This document shows positions 16,608-24,220 of a stretch of DNA of 24,220 bases, one piece after another. Where the stretch lies: contig JAGAXP010000206.1 in NCBI GenBank assembly GCA_017940955.1, forward strand, positions 1 to 24,220, read 5' to 3'. The notes under the pieces were generated by a model that had not been told where the DNA came from, did not search any database, and saw nothing but the letters and a program-made list of their open reading frames with translations. A program made the position numbers and the translations under genes. The DNA comes from Oribacterium sp. GTDB lineage: Bacteria > Bacillota_A > Clostridia > Lachnospirales > Lachnospiraceae. How positions within the stretch are numbered: the first letter of the stretch is position 1; every line of letters begins with the position of its first letter.

Positions 16608-17553
16608 AGCTTCTGTAAAGAAAGAAATAGGCTACTCAAAAAAGAAGAATCGTGACCTGACGCTTATGGCGCTTCCGGCCATAATATGGTTCATCTGCTT
16701 TTGCTATATTCCCTTGTTCGGAATATGCTTTGCGTTTAAAAGGTTCACACCGGTACCCGGGGAATCGCTATTTAAGAATCTGTTTATAAACAGTGAATGG
16801 ACGGGACTTGATAATTTCTCCTTTCTGCTCAGGTCATCGGACATGCCCGGGATAATGTTCAACACGCTTTTTTATAACATTATCTTTATAGTACTTGGCA
16901 TAGTAATACCTGTTTTTCTGGCGATCTTTCTTACGGAGTTACACAGCGAAAAACTAAAGGGCAGCATTCAGATGGTTATGGTCCTGCCGTACTTTCTGTC
17001 CTGGGTCATAGTCGGATATCTGGTATATGCTTTTCTTGCCACGGATGAAGGAACTGTCAATCATATCCTCGGCTTTTTCGGCAAAACGGCTGTCCAATGG
17101 TATCAGACTCCAAAGTATTGGAGATTGGTTCTGATAATTCTCGGAGTATGGAAGTCTGCAGGCTACAGCATGATCATTTATCTCTGTGCCATTACGTCCA
17201 TCGACAGGACCCTGTATGAGAGTGCGGATCTTGACGGAGCCACCTTTATGCAAAAGGTGCACTATATCACTTTGCCGCATCTTACCCCGACTATCTGTAC
17301 TATCTTTATACTGAGCATCGGAAACATTCTTAATTCTGATTTCGGTCTTTTCTATCAGGTGCCTATGGATTCAAGTTCTCTGCAGGGAGTTACACAGACT
17401 CTGGATGTATATGTCTATAAGGCTCTCATGCAGCAGGCAAACTTCAGTTTTTCGGCAGCGGCATCATTTCTGCAGAGCCTTGTAGGTTTTGTACTCCTGA
17501 TGGTGACAAACAGTATCATCGCCGCCATCGACAAGGACAGCAGTCTGATGTAA
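16600..17553 (+). CDS. CUT1 sugar ABC transporter permease (LplB type)
   Basis: A 317-aa inner-membrane permease and partner of the gene at 14063. A hydrophilic N-terminus is followed by the first helix (LTLMALPAIIWFICFCYIPL) and FGICFAFKRFTPV, the signature of LplB-like permeases. About six helices and the EAA loop (YESADLDGATFMQKVHYITL) are present. ATG 16600 lies inside the last codons of the binding-protein gene, giving an 8-bp overlap and coupled translation. It is the last gene of the operon; the large palindrome at 17559 follows 5 bp after its stop. Confidence 0.92.
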   Translation: MNKASVKKEIGYSKKKNRDLTLMALPAIIWFICFCYIPLFGICFAFKRFTPVPGESLFKNLFINSEWTGLDNFSFLLRSSDMPGIMFNTLFYNIIFIVLGIVIPVFLAIFLTELHSEKLKGSIQMVMVLPYFLSWVIVGYLVYAFLATDEGTVNHILGFFGKTAVQWYQTPKYWRLVLIILGVWKSAGYSMIIYLCAITSIDRTLYESADLDGATFMQKVHYITLPHLTPTICTIFILSIGNILNSDFGLFYQVPMDSSSLQGVTQTLDVYVYKALMQQANFSFSAAASFLQSLVGFVLLMVTNSIIAAIDKDSSLM

Positions 17554-17558
17554 CCAAA

Positions 17559-17807
17559 ATTCAGCCAGGACAGAGCCGGAGGGCATCCATTAGAATGCGT
17601 TGAGCTGAGTCGAGAAAAATCAAAATCTGACCCCTTAGAACCACTTGGTCCCATTTTCCTTAGCCCCCTCGCCAAGTCAGAGTTGTTATAAAAAGAACTC
17701 TGACATTGGCGAGGGCCTAGTGGTTCTTAGGGGTCAGATTTTAGATTTTTCCGACGAAGCGACTCGCATTCCAATGGATGCCCTCCGGCTCTGTCCCTTC
17801 ACTGAAT
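17559..17807. repeat. ~250-bp near-perfect palindrome (giant hairpin)
   Basis: Two arms pair through almost their whole length. The outer ATTCAG/CTGAAT (17559-17564, 17802-17807) is followed by a perfect 24-bp match of 17568-17591 with 17773-17796 (starts GGACAGAGCC). Then come GAATGCG/CGCATTC, AAAATC/GATTTT, a second block around AAATCTGACCCCT and AGAACCACT paired with AGTGGTTCT and AGGGGTCAGATTT, and a tip in which CTCGCCAA and TCAGAGTT pair with AACTCTGA and TTGGCGAG. One asymmetric insertion of about 15 bases lies in the left arm. A 64-codon open frame inside it is judged spurious. It could be a MITE, or a double-strand-like terminator or processing signal for the ABC operon. Confidence 0.85.
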
Positions 17808-17835
17808 GTGAAATAACTGTGAAATCTGCAAATTG

Positions 17836-17862
17836 TTAGCACTCGACCCTTGACGTTGCTAA
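17836..17862. promoter_or_regulatory. CIRCE operator for HrcA (degenerate right arm)
   Basis: TTAGCACTC-N9-CGTTGCTAA; the consensus right arm is GAGTGCTAA, so the left arm is perfect and the right matches 6 of 9. HrcA repressor normally binds here to hold down groESL at normal temperature. It overlaps the groES -35 box. Confidence 0.92.
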
Positions 17863-17878
17863 TAATGCGTTTTATAAT
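17850..17878 (+). promoter_or_regulatory. Vegetative promoter of groES-groEL
   Basis: TTGACG (17850-17855), 17-bp spacer, TATAAT (17873-17878): close to the housekeeping sigma consensus. The -35 box is inside CIRCE, so HrcA binding would block polymerase. Confidence 0.9.
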
Positions 17879-17924
17879 ACGTTTTGTTGCTAGAGAGAAA
17901 GTCATTCAGACATAAAAACAGAAA

Positions 17925-17980
17925 TCCGGTTAGCTTTGATGTGGATTTTTGTAAAAATCTTATATCCCGTTCTAGCCGGA
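17925..17980 (+). promoter_or_regulatory. Structured 5' leader of groES mRNA
   Basis: TCCGGTTAG (17925-17933) pairs with CTAGCCGGA (17972-17980) with one G-U, and the interior has a perfect GATTTTT/AAAAATC hairpin (17944-17959). It lies between the promoter and the groES ribosome-binding site. It could protect the mRNA or respond to temperature. Confidence 0.55.
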
Positions 17981-18008
17981 CAAGTTAATAAATTAGGAGG
18001 TCAATCAA

Positions 18009-18299
18009 ATGAAGTTAGTTCCATTATTTGACAGAGTTGTTCTTGAGAAAGAGAAGATGGAAGAGACCACAGCAAGCGGTATCGTTCTTCCCGGACAGAA
18101 TGACAAGGAGAAGCCCGGTCAGGCAGTTGTTGTTGCAGTAGGTCCGGGCGGAGTTGTTGACGGAAAAGAGATCACAATGCAGGTTAAGGTTGGTGATCAC
18201 GTTCTTTTCTCAAAGTATGCAGGTTCAGAGGTTGAGATTGACGGAACCAAGTATACAGTTGTTAAGCAGAACGACATTCTTGCAGTTGTGGAGAAGTAA
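18009..18299 (+). CDS. groES: Co-chaperonin GroES (Hsp10)
   Basis: A 96-aa protein, the usual length, forming the heptameric lid of the GroEL folding chamber in the cytoplasm. The N-terminus KLVPLFDRVVLEKEKMEE, the mobile loop region (ETTASGIVLPGQNDKEKPGQ) and the C-terminal KYTVVKQNDILAVVE are classic. AGGAGG precedes ATG 18009 closely. It is followed 107 bp later by groEL. Regulation is by the CIRCE/HrcA site and promoter upstream. Codon use is biased to GTT, CTT and AAG, as for a highly expressed gene. Confidence 0.98.
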   Translation: MKLVPLFDRVVLEKEKMEETTASGIVLPGQNDKEKPGQAVVVAVGPGGVVDGKEITMQVKVGDHVLFSKYAGSEVEIDGTKYTVVKQNDILAVVEK

Positions 18300-18364
18300 G
18301 ATTGCTGTGGGGCAAAGACATTTGCCTGAGTTATCGAAAGATTAATACAGATTTCCCGTCGTGA

Positions 18365-20029
<1,665 letters not shown>

Positions 20030-20131
20030 TATAAGTGAAAGCCTGAAGCTTTAAGCTTATCTGGTGGGCCTTATATGTGTTCGTATGAATGCGGCAGATG
20101 ACAGGCTCATATATAACAAATGTAAATTAAG

Positions 20132-20167
20132 AAAGACCTCGCAGAATCCACTGCGGGGTCTTTTTTT
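20132..20167 (+). terminator. Rho-independent terminator after groEL
   Basis: AAAGACCTCGCAG (20132-20144) pairs with CTGCGGGGTCTTT (20151-20163) around a 6-base loop, with one G-U, followed by T-rich sequence. Confidence 0.93.
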
Positions 20168-20235
20168 GAGAAAAGATGCTTGTGACACGAGAAATACGTT
20201 TTGTCAGGAGAGGATGTTTTTTAGGGGAATTATAG

Positions 20236-20241
20236 TATAAT
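20236..20241 (+). promoter_or_regulatory. Probable -10 box of the sensor kinase gene
   Basis: TATAAT at 20236-20241 lies 82 bp before the kinase start and after the groEL terminator. No good -35 box is at 16-18 bp upstream (GATGTT); an activator may be needed. The only gene-free promoter space for the kinase is 20168-20323. Confidence 0.5.
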
Positions 20242-20323
20242 GAGAGAGTAGATGTTGTCCTTTCACAGGTTATGAGGACTGAAGCTTTCGTCCGTATGAA
20301 CGCAGAATATGGAGGCTTGAATC

Positions 20324-21751
20324 ATGGTAAATAAAAAACCGGGTCTTACGGCGACCTTCGCCATCATTCTTTCTGTTATGCTCCTTGCGGTGAACCTTCT
20401 TTTGGGAGGCATACTTGTGAACAGCTCCAGAAAGTCTATGATCACCCTTGTTCAAAACCGTATGCTGGACATCTCAAATACTGCTGCGGATATGCTTGAC
20501 GGAGATGCCCTCAGGAATCTGAAAAAGGAAGACAAGGACACGCCCGCATACAGACAGGTTAATGATACCCTTGCTTATTTTCAGAACAATATTGATCTCA
20601 AATATATTTACTGTGTCAGGGCAAAAAGCGAAAAGGAATTTGTCTTTTCCGTTGATCCTACTATAGAGGATCCGGGTATTTTCGGGGAACCGGTAGTATA
20701 TACTGATGCGCTCTATCGTGCAAGCAAAGGCGTACCGGCAGTGGATGAGGAGCCCTACTCTGATGACTGGGGTCGATTTTACAGTGCATACAGTCCGGTT
20801 TTTGATTCAGCGGGAAATGTTGCCGGTATAGTGGCTGTGGATTTCGATGCCGAGTGGTATGACTGGCAGTTTAAAAAACAGACCATATCGATACTTATTA
20901 ACAGCGTTGCCTCCGTCATCATCGGTATCCTGCTGGTTTTCATCACCACAGGAGGGCTCAGGCGAAGGATGAAATCTATTTCTGAGGATATTGCAGATGC
21001 CACAAGAGATGTGGAGGAACTCAGTCTGAAGGTTGATCTCGAAACCACCATGGCAGACAGCGGAAATTATGAACCTACTGATGTACAGGAGCTGGCAGTG
21101 CGTATCCGTAAGGTCAGGGATGGACTGGCAAGGTATAGCGGAAATATCAATACTCAGGCCAACAACATGATCACTGCGCTTTCTGCTGAATACAGAGGGG
21201 TGTACTATATAGATCTGGATAAGGATGACGGAATCTGTTATCGGACACACAGTAAGATAGATAACGGGATAGGGAGAGGAGAGCATTTTCCCTATATAAA
21301 AACACTCACCAAATATGCCGAGGATTATGTAAGTGAAGATTACCGTGAGGATTTTCTTAAGTTTATAGCTCCGGAGACTATCCGGGAAAATCTGAAGGAT
21401 GAGCCTGTATGTACCTTCCGCTATATGATAGATCAGGAAGGACACCAGTCCTATGAGATGATCCGTATGGCGGGGATACGTCATCATGATTCCGAACCAA
21501 ATCATGAAATCCGGGATATCAGCATGGGTTTTGCGGATGTGGATGCCGAGACCAGACATACCCTGACACAAAGCCAAGCGCTTTCCGACGCACTTTTATC
21601 CGCAGAATCAGCCAGCAAGGCAAAGACAGCATTCTTATCAAATATGAGTCATGAGATACGCACACCTATGAATGCCATCATAGGATTAAACCGTATCGCA
21701 CTGGATGATCCCAACACTCCGGAGGTCACAAAGGGATACCTAAAAAGATAG
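20324..21751 (+). CDS. Hybrid sensor histidine kinase, N-terminal part (frameshifted)
   Basis: Encodes the first 475 residues of a membrane sensor kinase. GGAGG lies nine bases before ATG 20324. TM1 is at about 11-33 and TM2 at about 187-209. The loop between them (residues 34-186) is an extracytoplasmic sensor of dCACHE/PAS-like form ([20 protein letters not shown] at its end). After TM2 come a linker and a PAS-like region (about 285-405, [20 protein letters not shown]), then the dimerisation domain with the H-box [16 protein letters not shown], His443 being the phospho-acceptor. The frame stops at TAG 21749-21751, 32 codons after that histidine, just past an A5 run. The rest of the kinase is in the -1 frame (21775-22767). 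Restoring one A gives a continuous 814-aa protein. As it stands the gene is broken, or it depends on frameshifting. Confidence 0.9.
   Translation: MVNKKPGLTATFAIILSVMLLAVNLLLGGILVNSSRKSMITLVQNRMLDISNTAADMLDGDALRNLKKEDKDTPAYRQVNDTLAYFQNNIDLKYIYCVRAKSEKEFVFSVDPTIEDPGIFGEPVVYTDALYRASKGVPAVDEEPYSDDWGRFYSAYSPVFDSAGNVAGIVAVDFDAEWYDWQFKKQTISILINSVASVIIGILLVFITTGGLRRRMKSISEDIADATRDVEELSLKVDLETTMADSGNYEPTDVQELAVRIRKVRDGLARYSGNINTQANNMITALSAEYRGVYYIDLDKDDGICYRTHSKIDNGIGRGEHFPYIKTLTKYAEDYVSEDYREDFLKFIAPETIRENLKDEPVCTFRYMIDQEGHQSYEMIRMAGIRHHDSEPNHEIRDISMGFADVDAETRHTLTQSQALSDALLSAESASKAKTAFLSNMSHEIRTPMNAIIGLNRIALDDPNTPEVTKGYLKR
21741..21751 (+). other. -1 frameshift site in the sensor kinase
   Basis: At CTA AAA AGA TAG the frame ends. 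A one-base slip back on the AAA codon (A4-A6 re-paired on A3-A5) reads CTA AAA AAG ATA GGT and enters the downstream kinase frame with the expected helical sequence [18 protein letters not shown]. The run has only five A. No strong downstream stem or internal Shine-Dalgarno stimulator was noticed. Confidence 0.8.
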
Positions 21752-21774
21752 GTACCTCTGCGGATCATCTGCTG

Positions 21775-22767
21775 ATGCTTATAAACGATATTCTTGATAT
21801 GTCACGCATAGAAGCAGGCCGTATGGTACTGAAAAAGGAAGTATTTTCACTTCCTGCTTTACTCGGGGAAATCGATGTGATCATAGGAGGTCAGTGCAAA
21901 GAGAAAGGATTAAACTGGAAATATAACCTGAGAAATACCGCCGGCGAATGCTTCATCGGGGATAATATGAAGCTAAAGCAGGTACTCATCAATATCCTGG
22001 GGAACTCCGTAAAATTCACTCATACAGGAGGCAATGTAGATCTGGAAGTGGAATGTATTTCCCATTTTAAAAATTCTTCCGTATTCAGGTTTGTCATAAA
22101 GGATACCGGAGTCGGAATGGACAGCGATTTTCTGCCGAAGCTTTTTGATGCTTTCAGCCAGGAGTCTTCCTCCGTGTCCACAAAGTATGGCAGTACGGGT
22201 CTCGGAATGTCTATCACGAAGAGCATAGTGGAGATGATGAATGGTGACATAAAGGTTGAAAGTAAAAAGAACGTCGGCAGTACGTTTACCGTAACTGTTA
22301 CACTTGAAGATTCGGATACGGTTCCTGCCGATACAGTGCCTGATGTACCGGAGGAGTCCGATTATGAGATCTTAAAGGGAAAGCGTATCCTGTTGGCGGA
22401 GGATATGGAAATAAATGCAGAGATAATAAAAATGCTGCTTGATGAAAAAGAGATTACGGTTGAACATGCGGGAAACGGACGGATTGTCGTTGACATGTTC
22501 TGTGACAGTGCGGAAAACTACTATGATGCCATCCTTATGGACATGAGGATGCCTGAGATGGATGGACTCGAAGCAACCAGGATGATCCGGAAGCAGGACA
22601 GAAAGGACGCGCATACCATACCGATAATAGCTCTTACCGCCAATGCTTTTGAGGAGGACGTTCAGCGTTCGCTTCAATCCGGTCTGAACTCACACCTTTC
22701 AAAACCGGTTGAGCCGGATGTCCTGTATTCTACTCTGGTAAAGGAATTGAAGAAGGTTATTCTTTAA
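21775..22767 (+). CDS. Hybrid sensor histidine kinase, C-terminal part (HATPase + receiver)
   Basis: The second part of the same kinase, starting in-frame with the helix LINDILDMSRIEAGRMVL, which is normally the second helix of the dimerisation domain. The HATPase domain is complete: N-box NILGNSVKFTHTGG (about 73-86), D-box DTGVGMD (about 110-116) and G2-box GSTGLGMSI (139-147). A linker leads to a receiver domain (about 202-330) with LLAEDMEIN and the phospho-acceptor Asp256 in ILMDMRMPEMDG, followed by LTANAF and LSKPVEP. The ATG at 21775 lacks a ribosome-binding site, so it is not an independent gene start; the true reading continues from the upstream frame. There is no separate output domain or histidine phosphotransfer domain, so a partner regulator elsewhere is expected. 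Confidence 0.9.
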   Translation: MLINDILDMSRIEAGRMVLKKEVFSLPALLGEIDVIIGGQCKEKGLNWKYNLRNTAGECFIGDNMKLKQVLINILGNSVKFTHTGGNVDLEVECISHFKNSSVFRFVIKDTGVGMDSDFLPKLFDAFSQESSSVSTKYGSTGLGMSITKSIVEMMNGDIKVESKKNVGSTFTVTVTLEDSDTVPADTVPDVPEESDYEILKGKRILLAEDMEINAEIIKMLLDEKEITVEHAGNGRIVVDMFCDSAENYYDAILMDMRMPEMDGLEATRMIRKQDRKDAHTIPIIALTANAFEEDVQRSLQSGLNSHLSKPVEPDVLYSTLVKELKKVIL

Positions 22768-22768
22768 A

Positions 22769-22797
22769 TTGCACCATTACTGTAAATTTCGTATAAT
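22769..22797 (+). promoter_or_regulatory. Promoter just after the kinase stop
   Basis: TTGCAC (22769-22774), 17-bp spacer, TATAAT (22792-22797). The start of transcription near 22804 gives a ~200-nt leader for the gene at 23003, passing through a palindrome around TTTTTCGAAAAA (about 22829-22840) flanked by CCGG on both sides, and through the dispersed repeat. A short RNA ending at that palindrome is also possible. Confidence 0.7.
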
Positions 22798-22866
22798 TAA
22801 GCTCGAACTGCACAGTTGTAATCCGGGCTTTTTCGAAAAAATGCCGGTTTTACATATAGTACGGTT

Positions 22867-22975
22867 GAATGGAGTCAATTAGATCAGCATTTGTATGGCA
22901 GAAATAAACGGCGAAAATGTTAGTTTATAGAGCTGATTAGATCTGCATCCAAGTGTCAGATATTAAGGTTTATAG
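22867..22975 (+). repeat. Second locus of the dispersed leader repeat
   Basis: Two units with 58-bp period start at GAGTCAATTAGATC (22872) and GAGCTGATTAGATC (22930). The first contains the 19-base core CAGAAATAAACGGCGAAAA (22899-22917), identical to the one at 15082-15100. It lies upstream of the gene at 23003, as the other locus lies upstream of the binding-protein gene. Confidence 0.7.
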
Positions 22976-23002
22976 TCAGTGTTAATAGATTAGGAGAAAT
23001 AT

Positions 23003-23494
23003 ATGGACGATTATGTAGAGCACATGGTGAAAAGAAATGACCCTGTATACTGGAAGGCAGCATTGGGCATTGCGGCAGTTCTTACGGTTATCTCACTGTT
23101 TTTGGCCCTTCAGTATGCATTTGCACTGCTTTTGCTCCTTGCGATGCTTGCCGCAGACTATGCAATCTGGCTGTTTTCAAGCGTTGAATATGAATATACT
23201 TATTTTGGCGGAAGCTTCGAGCTGGACGAAGTCCTGAACAAATCCCGCAGAAGAAGGATCGTTGAAACAAACAGTGAAGAGCTTGTGCTTTTTGCACCGA
23301 AGAATTCCGATTCCGCAAAAACAGAAATAAGCAACGCAAAAGTTCTGGACTATTCAGGTACCGGTCCGGAGGATAAGAAATATGCATACATTTATACCAG
23401 AAACGGAAACAAGATATGTATGTACATCGAAGGTACGGAAGAGCTCTTGAAGCAGGTGCGAAGAAACACACCGCAGAAGTATAAAACGTATTGA
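23003..23494 (+). CDS. Small two-helix membrane protein (possible DUF6106 family)
   Basis: A 163-aa protein with TTAGGAGAAA before ATG 23003. A short charged N-terminus is followed by two adjacent transmembrane helices (about 17-37 and 39-58), then a cytoplasmic-looking soluble domain of about 100 residues (SVEYEYTYFGGSFELDEVL to the Lys/Tyr-rich end). The soluble part has the alternating strand pattern of a small beta domain and a RRRR cluster at about 82-85. The N-terminal pattern MDDYVEHMVKR and layout recall DUF6106 of Lachnospiraceae, from memory only. Function unknown. It has its own promoter (22769) and is followed by a hairpin. Confidence 0.75.
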   Translation: MDDYVEHMVKRNDPVYWKAALGIAAVLTVISLFLALQYAFALLLLLAMLAADYAIWLFSSVEYEYTYFGGSFELDEVLNKSRRRRIVETNSEELVLFAPKNSDSAKTEISNAKVLDYSGTGPEDKKYAYIYTRNGNKICMYIEGTEELLKQVRRNTPQKYKTY

Positions 23495-23505
23495 TGAATA
23501 TGGAG

Positions 23506-23592
23506 AATCCCACACTGCTTTTTTGCAACAGTCCAGTCGGCTCTTATCCGCTCATGCCCCGGCTGAACTATTATATTTTGCAGTGTGGGATT
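23506..23592 (+). terminator. Two-level hairpin after the small membrane protein gene
   Basis: AATCCCACACTGC (23506-23518) pairs perfectly with GCAGTGTGGGATT (23580-23592), and inside the 61-nt loop AGTCCAGTCGG pairs with CCGGCTGAACT with one mismatch. Only a short T run follows (TTTTA overall), so it may be an imperfect terminator or a structured repeat. Confidence 0.65.
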
Positions 23593-23646
23593 TTATAATA
23601 TATGATATTCTGAAAACAAAAACTGTAGTATGATAAAGAAGTGGAG

Positions 23647-23658
23647 AGCCGCGCGGCT
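23647..23658. promoter_or_regulatory. Perfect 12-bp palindrome, possible operator
   Basis: AGCCGCGCGGCT lies 49 bp before the ATG at 23707 and 13 bp after a possible -10 TATGAT (23629-23634). The position fits a repressor site or a very short hairpin. Confidence 0.4.
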
Positions 23659-23706
23659 TTCAGCGGTTTCAAAAAATCCGTAATGAGTTCTAAGGAGGAG
23701 TGATAC

Positions 23707-23901
23707 ATGAAGACGGATTTAAAACGGATTTACAGAGGGTTTATATTAGTGTGTCCTTTCGTGATCACTTTGCTTTTTATCTGCCAAATGATTTTCGTAA
23801 GCCGTTTTAACGCCAGGGAATATGTTGTAAGAGGAGTGAATCAGGATAATCCTACATATTTCAAATATGCCGGCAGAGGTGATTCCACTAGTATAGCGTA
23901 A
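23707..23901 (+). CDS. Short membrane peptide, probably the N-terminal stub of an IS-interrupted gene
   Basis: A 64-aa frame with an excellent ribosome-binding site (AAGGAGGAG) at ATG 23707. Residues about 12-31 form one hydrophobic helix (FILVCPFVITLLFICQMIFV) after a basic start, followed by an outward-facing stretch beginning SRFNAREYVVRGVNQDN. The frame ends only 68 bp before an IS630 transposase gene, and its last codons lie in AT-rich sequence (from about 23888) that may be the IS end. I infer a membrane protein gene cut by the insertion; the original length and function are unknown. A genuine small protein is the alternative. Confidence 0.55.
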   Translation: MKTDLKRIYRGFILVCPFVITLLFICQMIFVSRFNAREYVVRGVNQDNPTYFKYAGRGDSTSIA

Positions 23902-24220
23902 AATATATAACTGTAACATATATTCAATCCATGGTATAATGTATTTATCAGGGAGGAAATACATTATCATGGCTAGAAAAACTAATTCGCTTCAACTCTT
24001 TGAAGGTGATGAAGAATACCTTCGCTCACTAATAAAACAACGTACAATCCAGGCTCAAGTAGTTATAAGAGCACATATATTGCTTGATAAGGCGAACGGC
24101 ATAAGTACCCGTGATATTGCTACTACATACGAAATGAGTCCTACATCAGTCCAGCTTTGCATAAATAAATACAAAGAAGGTGGTACAGATCGTGCTCTTT
24201 TCGATGACCAAAGGTCTGGT
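23888..24220 (+). mobile_element. IS630-type insertion sequence, left part
   Basis: The transposase gene and a short AT-rich upstream stretch reach the window end. IS630 elements insert at TA; the left boundary near 23888-23890 (TAGTATAGCG) is a guess, because the right inverted repeat is outside the window. Confidence 0.65.
23969..24220 (+). CDS. IS630-family transposase, N-terminal part (runs off the window)
   Basis: ATG 23969 with GGGAGGAA upstream opens a frame of 84 codons to the window end. The residues show an IS630-type helix-turn-helix: an Arg/Ala-rich first part (VVIRAHILLDKANGISTRDI) and a recognition helix (TSVQLCINKYKEGG), followed by LFDDQRSG, where IS630 proteins usually continue to the RPR linker. 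The catalytic DDE domain would be downstream and is not visible. Its promoter may be the TATAAT at 23935-23940. Confidence 0.88.
   Translation, partial: MARKTNSLQLFEGDEEYLRSLIKQRTIQAQVVIRAHILLDKANGISTRDIATTYEMSPTSVQLCINKYKEGGTDRALFDDQRSG

Noticed and set aside
17645..17839. 64-codon plus-strand open frame inside the giant palindrome
   Set aside because: No ribosome-binding site of note, composition follows the palindrome, and it runs into the CIRCE region.
20807..21577. 256-aa minus-strand open frame opposite the kinase
   Set aside because: Antisense shadow of the sensor and PAS-like regions of the kinase.

Overview
The window looks like a chromosomal segment of a Gram-positive, low-to-mid GC Clostridia bacterium, most likely a Lachnospiraceae member of the Butyrivibrio type. 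The reasons are strong Shine-Dalgarno sites (GGAGG-like) in front of nearly every gene, a CIRCE-controlled groES-groEL pair, a CUT1 sugar ABC operon without its own ATPase, a glnA-ANTAR pair, a choline-binding-type cell-wall repeat protein, zinc-ribbon/membrane-anchor proteins and many rho-independent terminators. The genus is inference; no rRNA or tRNA is present.

Layout. 1-438: a 53-bp tandem repeat and a branched terminator/attenuator. 439-4050: housekeeping nitrogen and nucleotide metabolism: CTP synthase (pyrG), short type I glutamine synthetase (glnA) and an ANTAR RNA-binding protein. A strong terminator hairpin sits immediately before the start of a MATE exporter (4142-5473). 5474-5838 is gene-free and holds a 231-bp element with 12-bp perfect inverted ends plus terminator hairpins. 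5839-13758 is the most accessory-looking block. A minus-strand regulator with two HTH regions is transcribed away from three plus-strand genes: a 1093-aa double-zinc-ribbon membrane protein with a large extracytoplasmic part, a secreted cell-wall-binding repeat protein, and a zinc-ribbon membrane protein with a transglutaminase-like domain. The block ends in two stacked terminators.

14063-17553 is a CUT1 oligosaccharide uptake operon in the unusual order permease, lipoprotein binding protein, permease. It is followed by a ~250-bp near-perfect palindrome (17559-17807) and then groES-groEL with CIRCE, a consensus promoter and a structured leader. 20324-22767 is a hybrid sensor histidine kinase split into two reading frames by a -1 frameshift at an A5 run just after the phospho-acceptor histidine. 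A small two-TM protein (23003-23494) and a 64-aa membrane peptide follow. The window ends inside an IS630-type transposase.

The best candidates for something undescribed are the zinc-ribbon/transglutaminase/cell-wall block with its divergent regulator, the giant palindrome before groES, the hairpin that must be read through to express the MATE gene, the dispersed repeat that carries ribosome-binding sites, and the frameshifted kinase. None of these could be searched against databases here.
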